64,000 nucleotides of DNA from Selaginella moellendorffii (Eukaryota > Streptophyta > Lycopodiopsida > Selaginellales > Selaginellaceae), in assembly GCF_000143415.4 (NCBI RefSeq), contig NW_003314338.1:417795-481794 (forward strand), read 5' to 3'. Shown piece by piece: positions 53,582-64,000 of the stretch. The notes beneath the pieces were generated by a model. The model ran no database searches. It was given only the letters and a program-made list of their open reading frames with translations, and was not told the DNA's origin. The position numbers and the translations under genes were made by a program. The stretch's first letter is position 1. Every line of letters starts with the position of its first letter.

Positions 53582-54344
53582 AAAGTTATCCTCTTAGCCT
53601 GGAAGAAAATAACCGAAAGAAACATATAAGGCCAAAAGCAAGTAGTAAAGGGGTAAAATCAAACTATAGTAATCAAAGTGTATAATCAAGAGTGGTTATA
53701 TAAGTTGAGAGTGGAGAATCAAGTGGGTGCTCAAAGGTGTTGCTATTAACAATTGTAATGCCATGAAGAGTCTAAAGTATGGAATTGTTCATATTAAACT
53801 ATATGGCAATTAAAAAGCTTGTGAAAGGAAAGACTTTAGCAAGTTAAAGTATAAAGTCCATTCAAGGTTCCCAAAGACAAATCTAGGTAGGTTAGTACTT
53901 AGAAAGATAAATGTAAATGGTTCATAAGAACGCACAAAATCAAAGTGGCACAACATAAGCATGGTGTTGAAGTTTGACATAAGATGAGGCTATTAAGGTT
54001 ACAAAACTAGTTCTCGAGTGTTCAAATAGAAAGGTTTGAATGAAAGTTGATGGTTAAGGACTTTCATGCTTATACATGAAACCATATTACATAAGTTAGG
54101 TGACTTATTAAACGAGATTGGCAAGTCGGGGGAACAAAGACCTTAATTGAAAGTGTTGACTTCAAAAGAGGTGGCCCAAAGGCCAAGTATAAAGGAGTCC
54201 ATACATGATCACAAACTTATCAAGTGAGAGGACTTGGTAGTTTGGAGGAACTAAGTTCTTAAACTATGAGCCTTTAGTGTCAAACCATTGATGAATATTA
54301 GCTAATCCAATAAGATATAAATCCCTATGCCCTAAAGTAGAGCC
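53582..54344 (+). other. Spacer between the direct repeats
   Basis: 763 bp, no long frame, no recognised domain. If the flanking repeats are LTRs this would be the internal part of a very short non-autonomous element, but primer-binding and polypurine sites are not evident. Confidence 0.4.
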
Positions 54345-55915
54345 AAAAGGGTGCAATGTGATAGTGGCTAAAGTGGAAGCTAAACGAACATAACATGTTT
54401 GGATTAAAAGCTTTGACTTGAAAAGTCAAGAGCGGGAGTGGAACTCCTAACAAAGGGCTTGAGGAACAAGCACAAAGCGAGCAATAAGTGAGTCTTTAGA
54501 AAAGGGATACAAAAGGATTAATATATGACACTTGGAAGTGTCAAGATAGACTTGAGATGGACCTGAGATGGAGTTCAAGATGGACCTCAGATGGACCTGA
54601 GATGGAGTCCGAGATAGACTCAAGATGGAGTCTAAGATGGAGTTCGAGATGGACCTGAAATAGAGTTTGAGATGGACCCAAGATGGAGTCTGAGATGGAC
54701 TTGAGATGGACTTAAGATGGAGTCTAAGATGGATTTGAGATGGAGTTCAAAATGGAATCTGAGATGGACGCGAAATGGATCCGAGATGGAGTTTGAGATG
54801 GACCCGAGATAGAGTCCAAGATGGACCCAAGATGATCGAGATGGAGATTGAGATTGAGATTGAGACCGAGACCAAGATTGAGACTAAGATCGAGATTGAG
54901 ACTGAGACCGTGATTGAGACCGAGTCTAAGTCCGAGTTTGAGTTCAAGTCAGACTCCAAGTCCAAGTCCAAGACCGAGTCTGAATACTAATATAGGCTAT
55001 GGGGTGAAAGCCCAAAGCCCAAAGCAATCATTCCCTAGGAGGGGGGGTTATAAGGGGTTCCAAAAGTATAGTAGGGATAGTGTGGGGGTTGGACTCCAGT
55101 GGAATTAATTTGGCCAAGAAAAGCATTAATGTGGCCTAAAAATGCTATACCCATGTGTTGAGTGATGATATAACCACTAGGAAATCCAATGCTAGAGTGA
55201 ATACGGACAAATAAGTAGGGTAGTTGGCAAGAGGTAGCTCTAGTTCCCTTAGGAGATCAAATGGTTGATGCTCCCATTCCAAGTGTGGGTGGCATTATCT
55301 ACTTGGATACCTAGCATGGCTCATCAGAATCTCACTCTAGCCACATGTCTAAGGCACCCAAAGGCAGAAAGTGGGAAGAGTACTTATGAGGCTCAAGTAG
55401 GGCTGTAGTGTTTTGAAATGTTGTCCTAAAGTCCCAGACTATGGAAAGGAAGAGGAGCAATCCTCTTGTGTGGTGACCAAAGATATGGTCATGCAACAAA
55501 AAAGTCCCAGAGGTCAATGGGATATAGTGGTTGGGCCTTCAAGCCCTAACTCAATGATAGTGTTGGCAAACACAACCGTGGATGCAAAAGGACTTAGTGG
55601 GGACCAAAAAAGAGATATTGGGGAAGGTTATTCCCCATATCTACGGGCATCTTAAGGATGCTAAGGAGTGGATCTGGGATGATCACTCATGGATGGATGG
55701 CACAGTTTTTAAGAGACGGGACTGTGATGCAAGTGATGTTGGATTATCATTGTGAGAAAGGTGAATGGGCATGGCCTTAGCATAATAGGCTAATATGTTG
55801 GTAGTACCTTTGGGTGTCGATCATGAGATCAAACATGTGGAGCACTTGGACCAAGTGCAAAAGATTGAGTGATATAGATGCCATTTTCGGGGCTAGCGAG
55901 TCCCCAAGTTTGGAA
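54345..55915 (+). repeat. ~1.5-kb direct repeat, copy B
   Basis: Second copy of 52083-53581, about 80% similar by eye, with a longer minisatellite part (54540-54990) and the G-run GGAGGGGGGGTTATAAGGGG in place of the GGGGGCGGGAAG of copy A. It lacks the telomeric palindrome. Confidence 0.75.
54540..54990 (+). repeat. GAGATGGA-type minisatellite, copy B
   Basis: GAGATGGAC/GAGATGGAGT units to about 54830, then GAGATT/GAGACC hexamers and AAGTCC units to 54980. Frames through it encode only Glu/Ile/Thr/Ser repeats and are not genes. Confidence 0.85.
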
Positions 55916-56009
55916 TAGGACTGATGGAGGTGGTGAGTGAGACTCCTCCAAGTGGTCAGAAGTGTGGTTAAGTAACTAAAGTAGAATGAAAAATTTAGTC
56001 ACTTCTAAT

Positions 56010-56165
56010 CATTTAGCCCAATACTATTTAAATTTAACGATACTTAACCTCTAAATATCCCAAAAGCATTAATTGATTAGAGAAGAGGGTGCACTCTTGT
56101 TTATAGGCCCTTTCCCTCTATATTTGAACTTTTATAAACTGTCTCTCAAGTCATTCTTTTTAGTT
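56010..56165 (+). repeat. Dispersed repeat, copy near 56.1 kb
   Basis: GCCCAATACTATTTAAATTT ... GAGGGTGCACTCTTGTTTAT ... CCCTCTATATTTGAACTTTT, related to 51835-51975 and 58860-58990 in the same orientation. Just upstream (55920-56009) no feature is seen. Confidence 0.55.
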
Positions 56166-57582
56166 GCTTGCACACAGTTGAGTTGCCATGAGCATCCTTA
56201 GATATACCCATGACATAGCTCCATTAGGACTTGTATGATGTATATTTCTGAGATCTGTAGTTCCATGTTGAGAATGGCAAAGGACATGGTGGATCAATGA
56301 AGACAGATCTTAGTGAAGTCACTAGTTTTGCAAAATTTGGTGGATTTCAGAGTCCAAAATAGATTGAACATAAAGATGGCTGCTGTGTTCTTATTATTGA
56401 TTTAAGATTTGCCTTTGCAAAATACATCAGACAAATTCCAAATAAGTCCATAATAGCAAATCTTGAGTTTAAGAAACTTTATGATCATTTCAAAGGTATT
56501 TGATTATAAAGCATGGCACTCACTTAATTGCATCAAGATATGTCCTTAATAGTATGAGCAATGCAAACATATTGACTAGGATGAGCAAAAGGCTTCACTA
56601 ATCAAACTACACTAGTGTTTTTTGATTGGTGAAGCATTTTGCTCATCCTAGTCAATATGTTTGCATTGAAGGTAGTGTAGTTTGTGAAGAGTTAAGGGTG
56701 GAAGTGAAGATTTCTCAAGGTTTCTAGTTACTAGAGGCATTTGGGCCAAATATCATCTTCCTCAAGCATATGGATTATAGGGTAATTGGGTTCTTTGTGC
56801 AAGTGAAGACCAGTCCAAAAAGTGGTAATGTGCAGGTTGCCAAGTCTTCAGACAAGCACAGGAAAGAGTAGTAGTGTGCATCTAATGTCCAGCAATGGTC
56901 CCTAGGAAGATCAGCAAGAGAGCTCTTTGAAGCTAAGAGCATTGTTTTAGCAGTGGCAAACCAGATGTGTCTACATATCTCAACTAGTCCATGACAAAAG
57001 ACATATGTATCCCAATTGTGTATACAGCCACAACATATGGATGTAGAAGAGCCAAAAAGAGCTGCTGGCAATCCACTGGAACAGCTGCTGTGTTGTCCTT
57101 AGTTGTATCCATCTATGTCAACCTCCTTCCCAGAGTAAACTATTCATAGATAATATATTATAAAAAAAATGGATTCTATGATGCCTAGATGCCATATGCA
57201 AATAGCACCTTTAGATAAGGGAGTATGATTGGATGTTCTTGATTATATTGATGTGGTAACCAAGAAAAGCATTGTGACTTCAGATATTTCTAAAATATAG
57301 AGTGGTGGTAATTAAATATTAATGGGGTTTATATTTGAAAAATAAATAATTTAGATTAAATTGATAGGAAGATCAACTTTCAAATTATTTTTGGAAATAA
57401 TACTTTGACTGGGTTATAATCATCAATTTAATTTAGTGTGATTAAATATGATAATAGATGTATTATTTGTATTAATGAAATTTTTAAGTTTTATATTTTA
57501 TTATTGGCTATAATAAAGTATATAGATATACATATATTACATAACAATCCAATTTTTGAAACATTAATTCAGAATTTATAAT
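56166..57582. other. Repeat-derived DNA without a gene, holding a hairpin
   Basis: Apart from the hairpin at 56560-56667, the only notable item is a 98-codon minus frame at 57071-56775 with a C-G-C ... F-C-H ... I-C-R-H-I-W pattern vaguely like the zinc-binding end of LINE reverse transcriptases; too weak to annotate. 57.1-57.58 kb is very AT-rich. Confidence 0.4.
56560..56667. repeat. 108-bp near-perfect hairpin
   Basis: The left arm begins AATGCAAACATATTGACTAG (56560) and the right arm ends CTAGTCAATATGTTTGCATT (56667). The 47-48-bp arms differ at two positions only (G/T at AAAAGGCTTC versus GAAGCATTTT, and T/C at ACTAATC versus GATTGGT). The loop is about 13 nt (CTACACTAGTGTT). It may be a MITE, a snap-back of a short duplicated segment, or a small-RNA precursor. 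Confidence 0.85.
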
Positions 57583-58449
57583 ATGTTTAAATTAATTTTT
57601 ATATTTTTTAATTCATACTGTTTATGCATAACTAAAAATTATGAAAATCCAGAAGGTAGTATAACAATTCGTTTTAGACAAGCAGTAATTATCCCAATTA
57701 TGTTACAACTTATTTCAGAAGTGGGTAAAAGGAAAGAAACTTTTATAGGATTTTCATATTCTAAAGTTATACATAGTAAAAATATAGATCTCTTGGTTAC
57801 AATAAAAGCTTTTGATGTACAACACACTTTTAAAGCTTATATTAAATTTTGTACTATAATTCCTACTCTTTACTTAGCTAATAAGGGTATATTTTTAGAA
57901 ACTCAATTTATGATGCTTTTAAATAATCATGTTTTATATGATCTTGTAACTTATAAATCTGCTGAATATATAAGTGATCGTTACTCAATATCTTATGCAG
58001 TAGAAAAATATGAAAATAATCAATTAATATTTCAAAATTCATATAAAGTTTATCATTCTTTAAAATTTAGTGGAAATGATTGCCTTATTTATAAAACTTG
58101 TATTACAAGTGGACCATTTATTTCTCATTTTTCAATGCTAGTTAGTGGGGCTTTTCTTTTATCTCCAAATCAAATATATATTTTACATATGCAGAATGAT
58201 TGCAATTTAGTTCTTTATTATAGGAAAATAGTAGTTTGGAATACTAAAACTGATAAAAAAGGTGTTGGATGTTTCTTAAGAATTCATAAAAATGGCAGTT
58301 TAGTAATATATGATAACAATATTAATGTTATATGGTCAAATATGTATTGGAAAAATGATGGGTTTGTATTTTCACTTTGTGTAGAAAATACAGGACATGT
58401 AGTTGTATATGATACAGATAATCAAATATGTATATGGATTTCAAAATAA
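57583..58449 (+). CDS. Bulb-type (GNA-like) lectin with unknown N-terminal domain
   Basis: 288 aa, no intron. Residues about 183-287 form a B_lectin (mannose-binding, beta-prism II) domain with three sub-repeats. One site fits the Q-x-D-x-N-x-V-x-Y consensus exactly (Q-N-D-C-N-L-V-L-Y); the other two are degenerate (H-K-N-G-S-L-V-I-Y and E-N-T-G-H-V-V-V-Y). The conserved V-V-W-N-T and V-I-W-S-N turns are present. Residues 1-25 are hydrophobic (FKLIFIFFNSYCLC) and may be a signal peptide. Residues 30-180 match nothing I know. Third codon positions are nearly always A or T, unlike all other intact genes in the window. It lies alone in repeat-rich, AT-rich DNA. Such lectins bind mannose glycans, often in defence. 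The intact 288-codon frame in 27%-GC-like DNA argues that it is a real gene. Confidence 0.75.
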   Translation: MFKLIFIFFNSYCLCITKNYENPEGSITIRFRQAVIIPIMLQLISEVGKRKETFIGFSYSKVIHSKNIDLLVTIKAFDVQHTFKAYIKFCTIIPTLYLANKGIFLETQFMMLLNNHVLYDLVTYKSAEYISDRYSISYAVEKYENNQLIFQNSYKVYHSLKFSGNDCLIYKTCITSGPFISHFSMLVSGAFLLSPNQIYILHMQNDCNLVLYYRKIVVWNTKTDKKGVGCFLRIHKNGSLVIYDNNINVIWSNMYWKNDGFVFSLCVENTGHVVVYDTDNQICIWISK

Positions 58450-60281
58450 TTTTAAATAATTTAAATAAATAAATATACTATATGCACTATAAAGATGAAA
58501 CTATTTTAAAAAAATTTAATTAACATATTAAATAAAAAATAGTGACTTTTGGTGTATTAAGTTTCAAAAGAGTTAAAAATAAAATAATATACAAATCAAG
58601 TAATAAAGATAATTATATATGACAACAAAGTATTAAAATATATAAAATGCATAATAAAGCCAAGAAAGAAGATAAATATATTATATTAAGAGGTTGTTGT
58701 TTAGAGGAGGGGAGATGAAAAAACTACTAATAAAATATTTAAATTGTAATAAAGTAAAAAGTCCTTAAAACTCTATATTTATGGCTTTAGAAACTAATAT
58801 CAAATAATTTAGAAACCTTATTTGGGCATATGCTAATCCTCTGATCAATAGAAGAGGTGGTGTGAACTGAACCTTAGTACTACTTAAATCTAAATAAATT
58901 TAACACTATTTATCCCAAAACTTTTAACTGATTGAAATTTTTTATTTATGGGAATTTTCCCTCTATATTTAAACCCCAATAAATAATATTTTATTTTCTC
59001 TTTAGTTGAATAAATGGTGGTACAATATGAATAAAACTAGAAGTTTCATGATAAAGTTTCAATAAAGAAACATGAAATATCATATATAAATCCATAAATA
59101 ATGGAATAATAGAATCCATTTACTTTTGAAATAAAGCAAAGAAATAAATTAGCACCAAAAGGTGGAAATAAATTAAGCCTTTTAATCACTAACAATATCA
59201 ATACATGAAGGTGGAAAATTTCTTTGTGAATAAGTTTAGCCAACTACTTTCCATCAATCATCTATATGGCAAAAAACTCACTTGAGCAACTTTAGTTCCT
59301 TGGTATTATTGATTGGAATTTATATAGATTGGCTAGTGTGATAATTGATATGAACAAGTGTTTCTTAGTCATGCAACATTCATTTTGTTTTGTTAATTGT
59401 TGCTCGAGTTAGTTTTCATAGATTAAAATGTTATTTCTTTCAGGTGATACATTCGTGAGCATCTTGCTTGCTAATCAATGATATTTTGTGTTCTTTGAGT
59501 TATCTTATATAAGTTGTTTAGCATGCTATCTACAATCTTTAATAATTAAGTTTTTATCATTGCATATTCTTAATGATGCATTTACTATTGAATTTTGTTG
59601 GATAGTGAATCCTATATTTTCTAATCTTGATGGTTCCTATACTATCATATTGGTTTATCGGATGATAACTTACTTGGAATACTTTTGTGTTCTAATCTAA
59701 GATTTCTTCACAGATAATTCAATCTCTTAGATTATAACTTTGATATTGTCCATATATTAATCTTTGAGTTTGGGCTTGTATAGGTAAACTAGCTTCAACA
59801 TTTCGTGTGCATGGTGAAATCTCTAGATATGGGGTAACTACTATAAACTGGTCACATCACCCACCTCTCTATTGATATTCCTTATTCCGTTAAAAGGCCT
59901 TAACTGTGTAAACAACTCTAACTACCTATTTATAGTAGTCTATTTAAACCTTACTGACGTGTTTAGTTTCTTTGCTCAAGACAATTAGGGCTTTTGGCTT
60001 CTCTCTCTATGCCACCTATGGGTAGGGGCATATCACACTTTTATAAGCTAGGTGACACTCAGAGTAGCAAGGGTGGTTAACTTCGTTAGTCATTTCTTTG
60101 TCGGCAACAGCTGGAAGGTGTCTGAGTTGGTAATGCATCCACGTTAGACAAAGAGGTTAAACTCATTTAAGTTGGTGCATTTCTCATATAGTGTGATCAT
60201 TGTGAACTTTTTCTAGAGTTGTTTCTTTGGCGGTGGTCTAGACTCGAGTATGCATCAATGAGGATATCAATCTTCCCTACA
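58450..60281. other. AT-rich repeat DNA without a gene
   Basis: 58.45-58.85 kb is extremely AT-rich. 58860-58990 carries a copy of the dispersed repeat also at 51.9 and 56.1 kb (AACCTTAGTACTACTTAAAT ... CCCTCTATATTTAAACCCC). 59.0-60.28 kb shows short frames only. The last part (59.95-60.28 kb, more GC) leads into a polypurine tract and probably is the untranslated 3' end of an LTR retroelement. Confidence 0.45.
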
Positions 60282-61060
60282 GGGGGAGAGTGTCGTAAAT
60301 GTGACCTTGGATATCAAAAATTATCTGTCAGCTAGTAATTATGGACACTCTTTCTTTACTGCCACAATGGCAAGAGGTCGGTATTGCTGGACCTTTTATC
60401 AATCCCTCTTGTTCAAGTGTTAGTAAACTAGACTTTGCATCTGTACTTGGCCAAATGAGCATAAAGACAGAATTCCTAAGTATCTATTTAGCCAAGTATA
60501 CTTAGCTCGGCTTTTTAGTTCTCTTTTACTCTATCTTGCACTTGCTTGACAAGAACCCTCGCATATTGAGATTAGTCCCTCAATAACACTAGATGATAGC
60601 TTATCGTGTCTGCTAAACACCCTCATTATCATGCCCTTTGTGTTAGTCTCATTCCAATCCCAAATGCTATTTATGGAAAGTGTTTAGATTTGCTCATTTG
60701 GCATATCTATGGAATGTAGAGATTGTCTTGAACACAATGGTGTTCGTCCTATGTCCAAATTCATAATTTAGAGATATTCTATATTTAATAAGTTTTGAGC
60801 TTGTCCTAGAGACTAACTTCTAGTACTAAGGGAGGATTGGGGTGAAAGCCCAAAGCGTGTGTTCTTTGAAAGGGGGGGGGGGGGGGGGGGTAGGGATAGT
60901 GGGTAGGTCAGGCATAGTTTAGCTCTCGCTTGCGTGCCTGTCTTTGTTTTGCATCCAGCTTGGGTCTAAGCCCAAGTTCCACACTATGCTAGCTGGTGAA
61001 GTACCCATACCCTTGTGTTAGGCCGTCGGTATACTGAAATAGCGCTAAACACCATTTGGC
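60282..61060 (+). mobile_element. LTR-like fragment with polypurine tract, copy 2
   Basis: AGGGGGAGAG (60281-60290) followed by TGTCGTAAATGTGACC has the look of a polypurine tract plus LTR start. Matches copy 1 (48474-48835) in ACAATGGCAAGAGGTCGGT, CCTCTTGTTCAAG, GTGTCTGCTAAACACCC, GCATAGTTTAGCTC and TTAGGCCGTCGGTATACTGA, but is about twice as long because of extra material at 60.42-60.90 kb, including GGGGTGAAAGCCCAAAGC, which also occurs in the direct repeat B at 55.0 kb. Confidence 0.6.
60872..60890 (+). repeat. Poly-G run of 19
   Basis: Nineteen G in a row after GTTCTTTGAAA. The corresponding place in the related repeats at 52.7 and 55.04 kb has only five to seven G, so the tract has expanded here. 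It could form G-quadruplex DNA and is also a place where the assembly length is uncertain. Confidence 0.95.
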
Positions 61061-61322
61061 TTCATTTTGCACGTTAGTTCTAGCATTGGGATGTTAGTTG
61101 CTCTAGGACTAATCCAAGTTGCTCTGTGCTCCTGTCCCTTCACTCCTTGGGCTATATGCTTAGGAATCATTCCGTCATCCGGTTCCATCACTATGTTTGG
61201 GAGTTTGGCACCGTACCTTCATTCAGTAGCCCAAGGCTCTGAAACTTGGGTTCCACTCCGCTGTCCTTTAGACATGTGGCATATGACACGTGGCATATGG
61301 AGGGTTTAAGTTCCACTTTGTG

Positions 61323-61353
61323 ATTATCCTATGGTAAATTACCATAGGATAAT
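61323..61353. repeat. 31-bp perfect palindrome
   Basis: ATTATCCTATGGTAA and TTACCATAGGATAAT are exact reverse complements with one base between. It stands at the end of the LTR-like DNA with no gene nearby; possibly the terminal repeats of a lost small element. Confidence 0.9.
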
Positions 61354-62460
61354 TGGTAAAAATCACATGCACTACATCAACTAACAATCACTCTTTAACT
61401 TGCCTTCACAAAACCCAAACACTAAACTCACATTATTAAGTCATATATTTGTCCAATATGAATGTAATACCCCAAATATGAGATATTGGCTCATGGACAA
61501 GCACGAACTAAATGTCTACTTGAATTCAACTCAACCATAATAAACTCACTAATGCATTTAGCCAATAGCTCTAAGCATGCTTTGAAAAGGCTAGCTATGC
61601 ATAATTAACACTTAGTCAAAACTAAAGTGAAGACTATGAGATGGACTCATATTGGTAAACAACCTCTTCATAAACAAAGTTATAGTATGGGCACCAACAT
61701 CTCAACCTGAAACAACTAAATTGGACATCACTATCCTTATCCAAGATGCAGGGCCATGAAGACCAAGTCAAGATCAACAAAGACTCACTACTCTTATAGA
61801 GTCTTAATGAGTGTAAAGTGCAACTTACCACCAAGCATAACTCTATAAAAGAAAGGCATAAATATTACCTTTCTAAAAAAGTGCAATGGCCACTTTTCTA
61901 CACCAACTCTAGACTTTATCCAACTCAATTGCTTTAGTCCCAAAAGTCAGCATCCCTTTCGGGTTGCATCATACAAACTACCTACTAAGGTCTAAGCTAA
62001 CCGAAATCAATTCCAATCCCTTCACTAGTTTATACTGGCTTACAAAAATAGAATGGTTTTCGAGCAAAAATGATTAACAAATCAGCCATTGGAAAAGCCT
62101 AAGAAAATTTGTGGAAAGAATTTTAGAGAAAAAATGACTCTTAGTTTAGGAATGTAAATTTTCAAGACTCAGCCAACTTCCTCCTATTTACAACTTCATG
62201 TAAGTTCACCCCAACACCAATTCTTATGACCCATAGTATGCTTAAGCCTCGAACATCATACCCATATTTTTTATATCCAACATTGACATTCGTAAAATGC
62301 AAAATGAACATTTAAGGCTTGATCACGAAAACCATATCTTCAGACATCCACATTGCACTAACACTCTTCTTTAATCATCTTTAAGATTTAATGTGAATCC
62401 AAAACATTAATAAGAAAAATGACATAGGAAATCAAGGTCTAGGGAAAATTCCTCATCATT
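61354..62460. other. Repeat-derived DNA left of the large inverted repeat
   Basis: No gene. TGTAATACCCCAAATATGAG at about 61463 looks like the start of an LTR, and the following kilobase may be the continuation of the left arm of the inverted repeat, whose partner would lie beyond the window. Confidence 0.45.
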
Positions 62461-62988
62461 CGAAATAACAATGCCACTTCCACTAACACAAGTGTTAGTA
62501 ATGTTAATGCCTTAATTTTACACCTTCTTTATCCAACAATCTACTCCAAGTGCTAATAGATCAACCAACAAACAATAGCAAGTGAATGCCATAACCTTAA
62601 TAAACAAACTCCTCAGGAAACAAGATACCAACTTAAGTTTAACACATCATAGATCACTATTGAGAATCCAGTCAAGGCTACTTCAATGTTACTATTTGCA
62701 ACTAGATTAGCTTCACTATCAACCACTTTGGGGTTAATCATTGTATAACCAAGTAACTTTGTAAATATATTACTTATTATCACATGGATATAATATAAAA
62801 TCACAATGACTTAATCATCAATTGAGCAACACCATGAGTAATGCATATATTACTACTACAAAGGTTATATAAATATGAAGTGCCAACTCAATTCGACAAA
62901 ATGCAACATAAATGCCACACTCCACTGATAGAGATTTACGATACCCAACACCACTAACATTTGTTCACAACATGGACAAGCTCATGCC
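62461..62988 (+). repeat. Large inverted repeat, left arm
   Basis: Pairs with 63472-64000 read backwards. Shared blocks in order: AATGCCACTTCCA, CAATCTACTCCAAGTGC, CATTGAGAATCCAGT-like, ATCAACCACTTTGG, TTAATTGAGCAACAC, AGTGCCAACT, AGATTTAC, CCACTAAC and TTTGTTCACAACA. Identity by eye is about 80%, with few gaps. No coding frame. Confidence 0.88.
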
Positions 62989-63471
62989 ATTAGTAGATCC
63001 TTCTTAGGCATGATTATAAGTGGATCAATCATGACTATAAGAATTAGTCTATTGGTTCAAAGTAGTCATTGCCGTGTTCTCTCATAAACTTTTCTTAGAT
63101 TAGACTGAAGGCAATGCAAAAGTAAGCTTGAGGTTTGGTCAAAGATGAGACCGAAAAGAGAGTTACTAGAGTTGAAGGATCAAACACATAAATCATTTTC
63201 TTTTCTTGGAGAGATGATTTGCAACGAGGTGTGACTCATTGCTCATGTTCACGATATGCAATCAAAAGTCCCTATTCTGATGCATGTTGGAAATGATAGT
63301 CTTACAAGTGGTGAGTCATGGGATGGATAGTAGTGAAGCGCTATATCATTTTATCTAGACTTACTATTGAAGACTTAGATTACAATGCTCAATTCTTTTT
63401 TCAGGAACCTTGCTATTGCTCCTTGAGTAACATAGTGTTGGATTAATTTTGAGTTTAGTTTGAAAAGAGAG

Positions 63472-64000
63472 TGACATAAGCTTGTCTGTGTTGTGAACAA
63501 AAGTTAGTGGTATTAGGTGTTGTAAATCTTTATCAGTGGGGTGTAGCATTTATGTTATATTTTATCAAATTAAGTTGGCACTTGATATTCATATAAACCT
63601 TTGAAGTAATGACATGAACATTACTTATAGTGTTGCTCAATTAATGATCAAGTTATTGTGACTTCCATATTATATCTATATGATAATGAGTAATGTGTTT
63701 ATAAAGTTGTTTGGTTAGACGATAATCAATGCCAAAGTGGTTGATGGTGAAGTTAATCTACTTATAAGTAGTAGCATTGTAATAGCTTTAACTGGATTCT
63801 CAATGGTGAACCATTATGCTAAGCTTAAGTTAGTTCCTTGAGTTTGCCTATTGAGGTGATGGAAAAGGGTTATAACATTCAATTATTATAGCTCGTTAGT
63901 TGATCCATTGGCACTTGGAGTAGATTGTTGAATCGAAGAGGTATGTAGTTGAGGCATTGACATTATTAGCATTTGTGTTAATGGAAGTGGCATTATTATT
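63472..64000 (-). repeat. Large inverted repeat, right arm (runs off window)
   Basis: Reverse-complement partner of 62461-62988; the homology is still continuing at base 64000. The 483-bp spacer (62989-63471) holds no gene. Possible readings are two LTRs in opposite orientation, long terminal inverted repeats of a foldback element, or a hairpin locus producing siRNA. Confidence 0.88.

Noticed and set aside
54747-54990. Frames in both directions across the minisatellite (Glu/Ile/Thr or Ser/Ile/Val repeats)
   Set aside because: Pure products of hexamer repeats, no start context or neighbouring exon.
61067-61309. 80-codon plus frame with hydrophobic start
   Set aside because: Lies in LTR-like repeat DNA, no homology recognised.

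Overview
The window looks like nuclear DNA of a lycophyte, most likely Selaginella moellendorffii or a close relative. That is an inference from gene content, not from a database search. The reasons are: six long pentatricopeptide-repeat (PPR) loci (five readable, one broken) made almost wholly of 31-residue S-type repeats; very short introns (about 57-70 nt in most genes); plant-only families (DUF868, plant MATE transporter, plant RelA/SpoT homologue, tau-like GST remnant); a TTTAGGG-type telomeric motif; and abundant decayed Copia and Gypsy retroelements.

Layout. 1-8.1 kb: the 3' part of a PPR gene, a broken PPR gene, and a tandem pair of paralogues of an unrecognised protein family (the first frameshifted, the second apparently intact) with a duplicated PPR-N-terminus/SINE-like block between them. 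8.1-9.1 kb: an assembly gap (N) followed by a long AT/GTATAT microsatellite. 9.1-15.7 kb: AT-rich repeats and a full-order but dead Copia polyprotein. 16-19.6 kb: two tandem MATE transporter genes on the minus strand, one a pseudogene and one an intact 8-exon gene (488 aa reconstructed). 19.6-25.8 kb: AT-rich DNA with a Gypsy remnant and a GST fragment.

25.8-47.9 kb is the gene-dense core: a small secreted Cys-rich protein, a 17-exon RelA/SpoT homologue (864 aa reconstructed), an unrecognised one-exon gene, a DUF868 gene, PIG-Y, a BIG BROTHER-like RING E3, a small membrane protein and four full PPR genes. Its arrangement is striking. PIG-Y and the RING gene diverge from a 239-bp interval, and each is followed on its own strand by a PPR open reading frame (12 bp and 178 bp downstream). 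The other two PPR genes are head to head with only 24 bp between their start codons. PPR genes here therefore seem to live on shared or borrowed promoters.

47.9-64 kb is repeat desert: LTR remnants, two direct ~1.5-kb repeats carrying a GAGATGGA-type minisatellite (one copy interrupted by a perfect telomeric palindrome), a 108-bp near-perfect hairpin, a very AT-rich gene for a bulb-type lectin, and a large inverted repeat with ~0.53-kb arms that runs off the right edge. Splice sites and start codons were chosen by eye from reading frame, GT/AG (one GC/AG) signals and family knowledge; transcript data could change them.
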